64,000 nucleotides of DNA from Mnemiopsis leidyi. Taxonomy: Eukaryota; Ctenophora; Tentaculata; Lobata; Bolinopsidae. The stretch lies in NCBI GenBank assembly GCA_000226015.1, contig JH153258.1:110587-174586 (forward strand), in the 5' to 3' direction. Below, piece after piece: positions 37,801 through 50,300 of the stretch. Position 1 is the first letter of the stretch. The number at the start of each line of letters is the position of its first letter. The translations under genes were made by a program, and so were the position numbers. Under the pieces are notes generated by a model that searched no databases, was not told the origin of the DNA, and saw nothing but the letters and a program-made list of their open reading frames with translations.

Positions 37801-39601
37801 TAACTAAAAACCAGACCATTGTATTTTTTATTTAAGTGTTTAAGGATAGAGTTTTAAGATTATAGACTTGAATAATGGAGGAATAAAGAAACTTCGTAAA
37901 TACATAACTTGGGTATGACTTGATGGTTTTTGAGGTAGTGATCAGTACAATCAACATTAAAAAAAATGGAGAAATCATTTGACTTCTGTCGATTCTACAA
38001 GGATGGTCTTATTGCGCCCATTTACGGTCTTTTTTCCAATAAAGCTGTTCACGATTTTTGGTTATTCTATGGTAAGGTAAAAAGAATGTTAAGTCATGAA
38101 CGCAAAGCAGAGCTATGCGCTAAGTAATAAATTAAAGGTGCCATAATACTTTGTATATATAAAGTGGAAGTAATTGCGAGGAGTGAGCTGTTAAATTATT
38201 TTATGTTGTAAAGATAATAGAATTGTCTTAAAGCTTGGTGATTGTCGTTGATCAAATTTTTGATACAAAACCATTTTCTTTATACCAGTCGCTTTCTTTT
38301 CATGTCTATTGCTAGAATCTGGCAAACGTTCATTGACTACATGGACGGTATCAAAAAATAGCTGAGCTTTAAATTTGGTGTAGTGGTGTTAAGTATATGT
38401 CAAAATTCGCCCCAACAATAAGAATTGTTTAAGTTTAGATTCCAGAAAATTTGTCGTACCATCAAACACAGAGTTAGATTTGTCACGAATCCTAACGCCG
38501 AGGAATTCTAACACCTACAAGAAAAGAGTTGTATGGGGCAAGGTTCCAGCGGCCCCGAACCGTCCCTAGCTCCATGATAACGGCACACTTATACAGCTAT
38601 ACGTCATAAAGTCTAGTATGAGAGAACACAAGCTATGTGAGCTTACTTAGAGACCGTAAGCTTGTACTCTAATATATACTAATAGTCTAGAGTCTAGCTA
38701 TAAGTCTATACTCTAGAGGGCTACAGTTATGTTTTAAAAACTCTGAACTCTATTTTTCAAGTCATGTTTCCACTTTTAAAGCTTAATTTCTGAACCTGTA
38801 TTTCTTAAACTATATATTTAGAGCTATACGTCCATATAGTAATGCAATCCAAGGACCTGTGACAAAAGCAACTCGCCAATTTGTAAAGTTGCTATGGTGA
38901 ATGGGGTATAAATTCAACAGATACCGGATTGGGATTTGCTCCGTTAATGGTGACCACGGTCGGTAACCAGTGATCAGTGACCAGTGTTTACAGCAGGTGT
39001 TTATTTATCTAGCTGCCTTACCGGAGAGGAGCAAACTGATCGGAAGAATTGGAGTAGGTTTATCCGTGAAGTATCCTAGAAGTTTAGATTACAAAACATA
39101 GCCAGTCATGCTATGTAACGAAACACGTGCTTATTTAACTGCAGGCTTGTCAATTGGCCGACATTCCGACAAGCAAATATATATGTAGCATTCTACACGT
39201 GACCTGTTTAAAGATTGCTTATTTGCTAAGACGGTCTTGTTTGCTGTTTCAGCAACAGTTTGACAGTGTTGTTATCACTATTCTTTTCTGACGTTCAGAT
39301 GCACGGTGTCGAAAAACGTTTATAGAATTGCAATCGAAATTGAAATTGTTTTTGCTTGCAAAGTTGCAAGTAAGGAACTGTTTAGTAATGAAGAAAATAA
39401 TTTGATATTTCGGCCAGCTCCTATACCTTTTATCGCTGAGTATTGATTGATGTAAGTTGTAACGCATTTCAAACGATTTGGTTTTCCAACAATATTTCCT
39501 TTAACGAAGCGACAGGAAAACTAAATTCTATCACCTCAACGTTAGAGTGTAACCACTGAAAAAGTTCAACATTGAAGTCTTACTAGTGAAGTAAAGACAT
39601 C
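34871..39601. other. Gene-poor stretch
   Basis: No gene is supported. Minor items: a triple repeat of GGATCCTGGGACAATG-type units at 36829-36894, and a possible minus-strand exon at about 37319-37395. A minus open frame at 39249-39467 lacks splice support. The rest is AT-rich sequence with no visible structure. Confidence 0.4.
37319..37395 (-). CDS. Possible short exon (weak)
   Basis: On the minus strand, GAGGAGGTAAGTG is followed by a short frame reading MIKFPFGWCKPNG and about ten more residues, which reaches a donor-like GTATGT. The FPFGWC core is reminiscent of the PVGWC segment in MBT repeats, but no other MBT exon is found nearby. It may be coincidence. Confidence 0.12.
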
Positions 39602-40749
39602 ATGGGTTGTTGTCACCAGAATAGTATTCCTTTGAAGGTGAGGTTTACTTAGAAATTTGAAATAATTTTAAACTTGAAGTACATAATACTACCGGTACTA
39701 CAGGAGTACTACCACCAGCACTATAAGTACTAATCGTACTACTACTTGTTCTGGCACTACAACTTGTGCTACTGTTACTGAGACTACTACAACATTTCAG
39801 GGAGTGTACTACAACAAAGTAATGTGGAGTGAAAATAATATTCCAAAACAGAGACCTTTTCCTGACCGTGTACCGGCTGAGTATTTACCGGTTAGTGTCT
39901 TGTACTTTAGTCTCTGTTAAAACGTTTGTACTTCAGTCTCTAATAAAACTTTTGTACTTTCGTCTCTGTTAAAACTTTTGTACTTTAGTCTCTGTTAAAA
40001 CTTTTGTACTTTAGTAAAACTTTTGTACTTTAGTCTCTGTTAAAACTTTTGTACTTTAGTCTCTGTTAAAACTTTTGTACTTTAGTCTCTGTTTAAACTT
40101 TTGTACTTTAGTCTCTGTTAAAACTTTTGTACTCTAGTCTCTGTTTGAACTCTTGTACTTTAGTCTCTGTTAAAAATTTTGTACTTTAGTCTCTGTTTGA
40201 ACTCTTGTACTTTAGTCTCTGTTAAAACTTTTGTACTTTAGTCTCTGTTAAAAATTTTGTACTTTCGTCTCTGTTTAAACTTTTGTACTTTAGTCTCTGT
40301 TAAAACTTTTGTACTTTAGTCTCTGTTAAAACTTTTGTACTTTAGTCTCTAAAGCAAGTTTGATAGATGCGTTGTGAGACTTAAACACAAATTAAGACAA
40401 GGACTGAAATTTTAGAATTGAGATCTATTCTGTTTATTTAATATTTACGGCTATAAGAAACTAAATATAGATTGCAGGATGTATCAAGGTTGATATTTCT
40501 CAAACATTTGTACAGAACAAGAACTCCAAATTCTTCCAGGAGCGAGTGTTAGAACCAGACAGCGACCAAGAAAGTGTAGACAGAACAGTAACCATGGGAA
40601 CAGTTACCATGGGAACAGTTACCATGGGAACAATGAGAAAAGGAGAAGTAAGTGTGAGAAGAAGGAGTAGAGATGGGAGGAGGAATACTGCGCGGGAAAA
40701 GAGAGCATCTCTTGTTTCTTTTCAGAGCGATCCTGCTTTTTTGTCATGA
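39602..40749 (+). CDS. Small basic protein with lipid-anchor-like N-terminus (MGCC)
   Basis: Two exons: 39602-39637 (MGCCHQNSIPLK, ending AAG|GTGAGG) and 40516-40749 (after TGTACAG), joined in phase 0, 89 residues. Gly2 followed by Cys3-Cys4 suggests N-myristoylation with palmitoylation and membrane attachment, although residue 6 is Gln rather than the preferred Ser/Thr. The middle carries three TMGTV repeats (15-bp units at about 40590-40635). The rest is Arg/Ser-rich (VSVRRRSRDGRRNTAREKR), a possible kinase target or nucleic-acid contact. The intron holds a 26-bp minisatellite. A second terminal exon in the same phase may exist at 41668-41772. No family is recognised. Confidence 0.5.
39895..40352 (+). 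repeat. 26-bp intronic minisatellite
   Basis: About 17 copies of ACTTTTGTACTTTAGTCTCT plus GTTAAA. The copies contain TTTAG, which could act as decoy acceptors in the intron of the MGCC gene. Confidence 0.95.
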
Positions 40750-43700
40750 TCAAAGACTTGAAAACATTAAATATAGAAATAGGTTTTATATGAGGAATCG
40801 CTCTAATTCAACTGAGACCAATTGACGACAGTAACAATGAACCTTGGAAAAAATATTAGTTGGTGACAATGACAAAGATATATACAACTTTAATGAGCCA
40901 CTGTAAGTTAAACAATTTAATCAGCAGCAGGTATGTTAGCAACTAATCACAGTAATCAGTAGCAGATATATTCGCAACTAAGATTTTCAAAATTAAGTTT
41001 TGTGAGTTTAGTAAATAAAATGACGGATGTAATTCTTGCTGAAAATTAAAGTATAATTTGTTGACTGTTCCATCAATTTCAATGAAGCGGTACTGACTAT
41101 TTGTAAAAAAACAAAGCGAGACTTAGTAGGAGAAATTATAACTTAAAGTTCATAAGTCCATAAGATATGCATCAGACAGCAAAGAAGTTAATACCACAAT
41201 ATTATTTATTTATAGATGATGTCTGGGCCTAATTAGTTATTGATTATTTCATTGATATTCGATAGTTGTTGAAGTGATATAGCATAACTGCGTTAGAATG
41301 GGACTATTATTTGTACAAAATTTAAGAAATAGGTTAACCTTTCACTCTGATCTGTTAGATATAAATCTGGAGCCATGTTCTTGATGCACTCAAAGAACAT
41401 GGGGGTATTTAGAGATTGTAGAACAAAATTTGTGTTGAGTTCTTATGTTATGGGCAGGAATTTTGCCCCTTGAAGAAAATGTGCAACATGGTCCTATTTT
41501 CCAATAATATCTCATCCAAATCAAAGACGAAAACAACATTTCTGTACATTGTGGCTTTCCGATAAGGCACTTTAGAAAGTCAAGCCTTCAAGTTTTAAGT
41601 ATATGAGGTAGTTACAGTTTTCTTTCATAATCAAGCTTTAAAGCAATGCCTCTTTATTTTTGTACAGTACTTTAGCAACAAACCCCGCGCCATCAGTGCC
41701 CAATCCCCTGGTCCGGAGTCAGCTGATTCCAGGGACAGGGGGTGGAACAGATATAACAGAAAATGTCAATAAAGAGCTAAAGTTTGTTGCTGGTTGTCAA
41801 AACGATCTCACGCATGTCCTACAGTGAGAATGAAGAACAAGCTCTTAAATGGAAGCCACCGTGATTTTTATTCATCTTCATCGGTCCATTAAAACGCGAC
41901 TCCTTACTATTATATTTGGACGCCGCTGAAAAAACAGACATGGAAACCAATTCAAAATTTCTGAATATTCTTTTATTTTCGGGGAAGAGTGACTGTCAAC
42001 GTTAACATTGGTATGAATGTCAAACATAACTTACATCGGGACGGTTAAACTTTCATTGTGTCGTTCGCGGAGGCAATGAAACGAGCTCAAACTATCTGTA
42101 TAACAGTAGTTGTTGAAAGAAACTTACGTCGTATTGAGCTTTCCTCGCTGAAGCGAAAGTCTGATCTATTAGCACGGACTTATTAAGAGTATTTCAATTT
42201 GGACATGGAACGGACCAAATGAAAAATCAACTGAAAAATAAACCAAGAGGGTATTTGACTAGGTGCAAGCAACCTAGAATAATTAATAGGAGAATTTAGA
42301 ATGACCAGTAGACTGGCTAAAAGTCCGTCAGTGTCACATGACAGAAAACAGGACCTCCGATTGGCTGAACAACGTTGCAGAATGCTAAATTTCAGTTTAC
42401 ATACTTAGCACGTGCGGTAAGTTGCCAGCACGTGCACCGACACCTCAAGATAATTAATTGGTCGACGTCCGTCAGGAAGGTAGGCATTTACCGTGATCGA
42501 TTGCGGGAGATCAGTTTTAATCAACATTTAGCAGCCCGTTATGATGCGTTATCAGGAGCTTCTAGATCGACATACTTTCTACTCAGAAATGGTAAGGGTA
42601 TAACATCTTGTATCTAGCCCTGAAAACAGTACACACAACTAGACATAAAAAGGCTGGGTACCCTTCCAATAAGTACTTGTAGCTTGATTTAACTTGAAGG
42701 TTTGGAAACAGAAAATTCTCAATTTAGGTACAATGAGAGAGTAATCAGCACAAGTTTTGTCTTCTTGTACACATTGGTAGTGGGGGGGGGGACCGGGGGG
42801 GGGGGGGAACAACCATACTGCACAGACAGGTTCTCTCATATTCTAAAGAACTTGGCACAGATCGTGCGATTTTAATGTAGACATTTCTTTTCGTGTCTGC
42901 TTCAAAGCAGCTAGGGCAGATATTAGCAGTATCACTCGTTTAGAATTGGAGTGTTGGATATATTAATATAGCGTCCTCCTGAGATCTACTTGTTGTGTCT
43001 CTGAAGTTACTTCGGCTCATACCCAGTCCAATAAGCCGGTTTATCCTGTAAAATGACAAGCCATCGATTCTACTAAACATCCGTGACACGTTACATTGTA
43101 ATTACCATGACAACAACAATACAACATAAACAAACCCTGCATTTCGAGCCAAGTTGCAGGTCCGATGCTAAATTGATCATGGTTGTTAACTGCTGTTAAT
43201 CATGGTATGTATTTTGTAAAACTTTATTGATTCCACCTTAGATTAAACAGAATTTGTTAATTGTGAGACTTGCATTTAGACTTTAAAATTTTTATCACAG
43301 TCATATGTCCTAACTCCTATTGCAGCTCTATAACTATCAGTTAACGGGTGATGCACGTCTAGAATTTCTATTTCAAATGCGTGACAGCCCATGAAGTAGG
43401 ATATCATCTTACAAGCTGTCAGCCGAAGAAGGATTGTGTGTTGCATTACAACCGAATATAACCATGAACACGAATAAGACCTACTTTCTCATTCCTAACC
43501 ATGATTTTTGACCATTTAGCATAGGTCAAAAAGATTTTGACCATGTCAGATTAGTCTATGTCAGCACACGGCAGCACAGCTTATTCTCTTTTGTACCGAG
43601 AAGCAATGTTAATTCATTTAACCATGTGATTGTCTTTGTCTATAAATCCCAACCACGCAACCGTACATCAATTACATGCCAAAATTTGAATTGAACTTTT

Positions 43701-44330
43701 ATCGTGCCTGACAAATTGAATTTCATAGAAATGTATATAAATACCAAAAAGTTCGCATATTTGTATAAAGTCGAACAATAAACGTAGAACAAGATAACAT
43801 GACGGGGCAGGAATCTAAAGACAAAATTTATTATCAATAGTAAACACGGCCATTAGAAACCCTGTATAGCTATCTAGAAACATAAACCCTTCTATTATTT
43901 CAGTTCTGAGAGGAATAAATGGAAATAAAGCAGGATTATATGGGATCTAAATGGAAGCTAGAGAAGGTTAAATGTTTGATATGGGGTCCTCTATAAACTT
44001 TCTCTTTTCTAGTTTCATCAGGTCGTGTTTCTGTTATTTGCTTTGATGTTTGTCGCTGTCCATTCGCTTCCTTTTAATTTTAGAAATATTACTTATTTCC
44101 GATCGGCTATTGTGAATATGGTTCTGTTGTATCGAGCAACGAACTATTATAGTGTTGTTATTTTGCGGTTTGGAGGACAAGGTAGATTCCTTCTTACTCT
44201 TTACTATTTTACATTTTTAGGTAGATTCCTAAAACACAACTGAAATTAACAACACCCTATTGACACTAACAACACACATTAACAACACCCGAATTTAAGC
44301 TGTGTAGCTAGAGACGCCGATGAAACAAGA
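40750..44330. other. Mostly non-coding stretch
   Basis: Apart from the candidate exon at 41668-41772 no coding sequence is supported. A double poly-G tract lies at 42782-42808 and two CACGTG-type sites at about 42406-42435. The open frame at 44025-44243 is hydrophobic but unsupported. The rest is AT-rich. Confidence 0.4.
41668..41772 (+). CDS. Candidate terminal exon, possibly an alternative end of the MGCC gene
   Basis: After a good acceptor (TTTTTGTACAG) a frame of 34 codons runs to TAA. It encodes a polar Ser/Arg-rich tail (YFSNKPRAISAQSPGPESAD then DRGWNRY). It is in phase 0, so it could join the first exon at 39602-39637 in place of the exon at 40516. Evidence is limited to splice phase and composition. 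Confidence 0.3.
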   Translation, partial: YFSNKPRAISAQSPGPESADSRDRGWNRYNRKCQ

Positions 44331-47300
44331 ATGGTGGGTTATGAAAGGATAGAGAGTGGGGGAAGCGAGGATACGGGATCTTCCACATTATCAATATCTG
44401 ATAGTTCTGGGGAGATATTATCTCTTAAGTGGAAGTAAGTTAATCTTAACTGTCGTGACACTAAGTAAGAGAAGTATAGAACCTGAAAGTCTTATTGCAT
44501 AACCAGCAACTTCTAACTCGTAACCAACAGGCTCAAATCGCACTAATGTCCGCTCAGTACACTCAGTACACTTCCCTGAAAGTCGAGCTAGCTTGAAATG
44601 GTGACCTGAATTAGGTTCCTCCCCTCTTGAACCACAATAAGTTTAAACTAGGTAGGTTACTATCGTCAATCATGAAAAAGCTAGATGGTAATCTAAATTC
44701 TGAATTAGCTAGTCAAAAAAAGTTATGTTATCAGCAATGCTCACCTGTAAATTCGTCAGCAAACCAGAAATTATCGTTCAAAACTTTTTGAATGGCGACC
44801 ATAAAAAGCATTTAACTGGTAAAGACTAAAGCTTTAATATCTGATATTACACTAATAATTTGAAGATCAATACGGACGTGTCCGTCTGAAAATATCACAG
44901 TAAAGTTTTTATCTATAATAGATGTATAACTTCTTAGTCGATCAGAGAAAATTAACATCTGCATCGTAAAAAGTATTTAGAGAAGGAACAACGAAAATAG
45001 GTGTATATCTCCTCTCTATAAGACGATCAAAACACGGCGATACACGACAATTCCGATAACAATCTAACAGATAACAGTTGTAATCATGAGATAAGGTGAA
45101 GTTGCCGGTCGAACAGCGTTATTAAACACTGTGTCTATCTACCAGCAGACAGGATATTATCTTATATTATCGACATGGGATAGACGAGATTTGGTAAATT
45201 AGTCGCAGACTTGTAGCACACTATAGAGTAGAGTACTGGTACTATGGTTACTATAGTACTGTTACCATGGTAACTATGGGGGCATTGTTAATGTGGTAAC
45301 TATGGGGGCATTGTTACTATGCCACTATGGTATTGCTGTAAGTCGTCTTGTGCCGGTTATTGAATTCAGGGCACCTGCCAATCTGCCATGAAGCTAACAA
45401 TAAAAAGTTTTGTAGGTAGAGCAGCGGCAACGTTATCAATAAGCTTATTTTCTATAAACCGGGTTTAACCTCTATCGCTGAAATTAAGATCAAAGTAATA
45501 TATAAAAGGAAGAGCTGTTTTTCATGAACTGTCGTTTTCTATTCATTACTATTCAAACCAAACTTATTCAGGATTTCCACATTCGTGCTGCTAAATCTGT
45601 GTCTGTTTGTGAGTTATGGTCTCTTCTGTCTTCCCGGCTCCTTCCTGCCCCTATATAATCTGGACAGGGACATCCCAATAGTCATTACAGGTCAGTCCTC
45701 TTTATCTTCAGCACTGTAATGGTGCCACTATCAGCTTGTACGGCAGCGCGCACCCTCCCGACATTTTATTCGCTTCGAATGAGGTTCGGACAAAGTCAGA
45801 CAACTATCAGCCACTAATCCTGATATAATAAGCGGTGATCAAACGCGATCTGATGTATAACAGGTCTTCACGATCAGGAGTTATATTGGGAACAGTGCCG
45901 TTCTGCTACATCTTTATATGCCCGCTAGTGGCAAAACTACTAGACAGCTACTCCAGCAAGACACTTCTTCTTCTCAGTACAGGTAGTAAGGACTGGTAAA
46001 TGTTTAGTCACGTGTTTAGAACGTGGCAATGGTAAATGGTTTCCCGGAAATCATACCAAGTTTTTGCATATAATATCATACTAAGTTTTTGCATATGATA
46101 TCATTTAAGAATGTGGTAGTTCAATCTAGTGATTCATATTCGATCTTTGACTTCTCAAATTGAAAAGGCTCATAGACAAGTTACAGCAAAACGGAAAAGT
46201 AAAATTATATGGTCCAGCAAAAGATTCCTTCAGTCCTAAGTTCACAATTAAGGTTCAATCACACAAAAAGTAAAACTGAGCCAATAGCGATACCCTATAT
46301 TGTTGTAATGAAAGTTAGGCTCATAGTCGGATTCTCGTCGACACGAAGTCGGCGTTTAATGAAATTCCTGACAGGAAAACACTGGAATTTGGACAGAATA
46401 TTTACAAACTATCCCAACCAAATTATGGGGATTATTTCCAAATTAACGTTAACAGCGAATCAGCGTCGTGTCCTATAAAGTGTCTGTTTCAGGGTTGGTT
46501 TCCATGGTGACGTTGGCATTTGCGACATTGGGCTACGTTAAGAACAACACCTTATATATCGCTCTCTGTCTGCTTCTGAGAGTCTTTCAGGTTTGGATCT
46601 TTCATTTTAGGATAACGTCTACGGCCAAAGAACTATTCAAACCAGGAAATTATACTTACTACTAACAGTGTTAAGATCAAGAGTTGTGCTCCTTGAATCC
46701 TACTGTCATGTATTGAATCAGAATAGCAATATCTTTGAGGTTAGATGTAGCTGTTGATTAAATTTCATTAAAAGAGATTGATTTTAAATTCTGTCATGAA
46801 GCTTGGTCCAGAACACATACACTCCTAAATTTTGTCCGGTGTTGAGTTAAACAAATCAGCCAGATTCTCCGCCAGACAACACCAGAGTACAGCATAGTTC
46901 TTCATAGTCCAAACTCGACTGTAACCGAGAGACCTATACTTCGCCTCGTAGAATTCTGCAAGTGAAACAATAATTTCTTGGTCGCAAACAAAGTTGTTGA
47001 ACAGGACCATTAATTCTTGAGGGTCAAAAGCACGCTTATTCCTCTTTCTACACCACGTCGATTTCGCGTCTTTTGTCACGTTCATTGAAGTCAGATTCCA
47101 TTCCTCTGTGCTGCAATATTGAAATGAAGTCGGACAAAATGGCTCTACCAAAGTAAGAAAAAGTTCGACGTTATTTCCAGCGAGAACAAATCTGGTAAGA
47201 GTCCGAATTATCCAAAGCTCTGATCGGTCTTCTGTCATGCGATTTGAGAACCTCAGCAGTTCTCGGAGGTTCCACTCTTTGTCTGAAGCGCAAAGATTCT

Positions 47301-50300
47301 CATAAATTAAGCAGACTACCTTTTCATTTATACAGACCTTCGATTTCGTTACATTAACCCTTTCCAAAACTTTAATTGCATCGACTACTGCCTTCTTCAT
47401 ATCTTTTCTATAGTTCACGGGATGCGTGTTCTCATTTTTTACATCACATATCATATAGTGAGCCAGTATGATTGTAGGCTTACAACCTACCGTCATCGCT
47501 TCGCGCGCGTCACACCTTCAAAGAATCGTGGACGCGCATCGCCCGTTAACAGTATGATGGACCCCTTGAATACGGCATTATTCTTGTGGCTGGAGAGTTT
47601 AAATGGCCAGGATGGATTTCCAGAACAAAAGTATGCCTGTAAAACTTTTACCGGGATTTCTGCATCGAACGAGGGTCTGAAACGAAGAGGTGGCAAATAA
47701 TTGATAAGGTTGCTAATGTGTAAAAGATAGGACAATCTATTTTTTTAAATAGGTCAATCTATTATTTCTATCAACCGACAACTAGAACAAGTGGTGGTAT
47801 ATTTCCATAATGACAATCAAAGTTTAAACAATAACTTCTATTGGCTTACCTTCCTAAGCCCACTAGAAAATTAGCGGTCAATATAAACCAAACAACTCTC
47901 ATATTGGCGGTAAAATCATAAGAAAAATATCCTATTTTCGGTTGGTAGGGTCTTTACAAAATGATAAAGATAATAATGACCAGGTGCATGAGACAATATT
48001 GAAGCTACTGTTGTTATGAACCAGTGAATAGCGCACTCCTATGCTGATTATAAAATAAAGTTCCATTAGGTGGAGCTCCAAAGGGATTAGCCTCAAACGT
48101 TGCCAGCTGTTACTGCAGTGACCCTATTTTGGTCTTTATCGCTTATAGAAGATTCTGTTGGGGCTAGTTAATTCTAGCGATGCTTTGAAGAAAGTTGCTA
48201 CCATAGTAGTTCTGTATAAAGGGGATTTTTTGACATTTTGGAAAACCTGTTAGTGCTTAAGTCTTAACAACCACCTTCAAAATTGTGCCAATATTGAAGC
48301 CTGCTAATGGATAAATTCCGGTCACAAATCGTAGTCTTTGCATTCTTGGAAATTCGGGAATAAATGTAGGCAACGTAAGTTTGAATATGGGCAACGTAAG
48401 TCGTCAGTGAAGGGTAGTCGAGTGGTTGGTATTTCGCACGTTGCTCTCAACAATTATTGTAAGCTAGGAGCGCGCAAGTGCGATAGTACGTGATTGCGCC
48501 ATAAATATTTTACTGCCCTATAAAAATGAATTTGCGCCCTACTGCAATGACGAATCTAGGTCAATTATTCAGGACTGAAAATTGCCACTTGGCATATCTC
48601 CATGGGATATCGTAAAAGCACGATAAATGTGAACTAAAAAAACAAACCGCATTAGAAATAGTTATCAATATAAAGTCACAGTTTTTACCAATAAAACAGT
48701 TATCTAACCCCAATAACTTCAATAACCCTAAAACTCTAAAACTCTAAAACTCTAAAACTCTAAACTCTAATGAATAAAACTTCAGGGAATAACTGGTGGA
48801 GTTATAGACGTTGTAGCGTTTGCTGTAACCGCTAAAATGTTCCCCTCCAACATTGCTCTAACGACTGCTGTAGTGGAGACGTCTCTTAACTGTGCTATTG
48901 CAACTAGCCCTTACATTGGGGCGAGACTATACGAGGTTGTTGTATTGACACATTGAAGTTTTAAGGGAAAGTGTACCTTCTTAGATTAGACCGTATAGAT
49001 CGGAATTTAAAAGCGAGGTCAGAATCTACTTTGTCATACATCACAACAACAGTGATTAGTTACTTATTGTAAAGTATCACAATAATTACCTAATTAATGC
49101 ATATCTCCTCAGAGCATGAGTTTTCTAATGGCGTTTGTCATCCCAGCTGCAGCAATATTTGTAGTGTTTCTTACAAGCATTGTTTGTGTTAAAGACGTTA
49201 GCTGCAGAAAGTCTGGCTCAGGTTCGTCATGTGAAGAAAATAGCGGTTTTTATTGGAGAAATAGATTTAACTATTTGACAAGATTTCCTAGATTATTTAG
49301 GGAAATATTAACATTCATATAGCATAGTATAGTATCATATCCATTTCAATCCTTGAAAATCCCCTAAAAACAACAATTCTAATTATCTCTGTATGATCCT
49401 TTTTAACAACACTACATTTAACAGATGGCAGTTCTAAAGGAATCCTGACAGATCCTCTAATTATGTTCCCGGCTTGGCACTGTGCTTTCTGTCAGACACT
49501 CCTTAACTTCTATATTCCTATACTGGCTGCTTACACACAGGTTCCTTATCTACATTAAATCTACATTCTATCTACATTAAATCTACATTCTATCTATAAT
49601 CTACCTACATTCTTTCTTGAATCTCAATGGGAAACTACATGTACATTGATTTCCTCAGGACGAAGAAAGAATGTTTACATATTCTAGAAAACCTTGACAA
49701 CACAACTCCCCCACAAAACCTCTACAACACAACTCCCCACAAAACCTCTACATTACAGGAAGAGTTCGGTCGGGGAGCAGTGTTTGCAGGGGAATGTCTG
49801 CTTGTTAACACAGCTGGTATTATAATTGTAGCTCTCTTCCTCGGACAACTGATGGACATGTTCAACCCTTACATCTTCTTTGTAATATCTGCCTTCACTC
49901 TCCCAGTTACTTATCTCTTCTTGGGTCCTTCTCACTTTTTGCTGGTGTGTACTGCTTTCTCACATTTCAAACTGTAGACCAAACTTTAATTGTATTGGTT
50001 ATTCTCAATAATGTATGATGCGAATTAAGTTAAATTTATATAAAAAGATTATATAAAAATGACGTGATATATTTGAATATTTGCAGGGGTTGTTGGGACC
50101 GTCAACTACACAGCTGTTAGTGGTACTTGCGTTTATAGGACTGGAGATGTGTCTAGCGTGCTTTCCCTCCCTTATAATCATGTACGACATTTACAAAGTA
50201 AGTATAGCTTTTACTTTTTCTATGTACGCTACTGTTAAAAAATGCTTGGTTTTCCCCCACGAGATTAAGTTACTGGATTTATTGCTCGACATTTACAAAA

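Noticed and set aside
48727-48768. Internal telomere repeat
   Set aside because: The unit is 8 bases (CTAAAACT), only a few copies long, and lies just before a splice acceptor. It does not match TTAGGG-type units.
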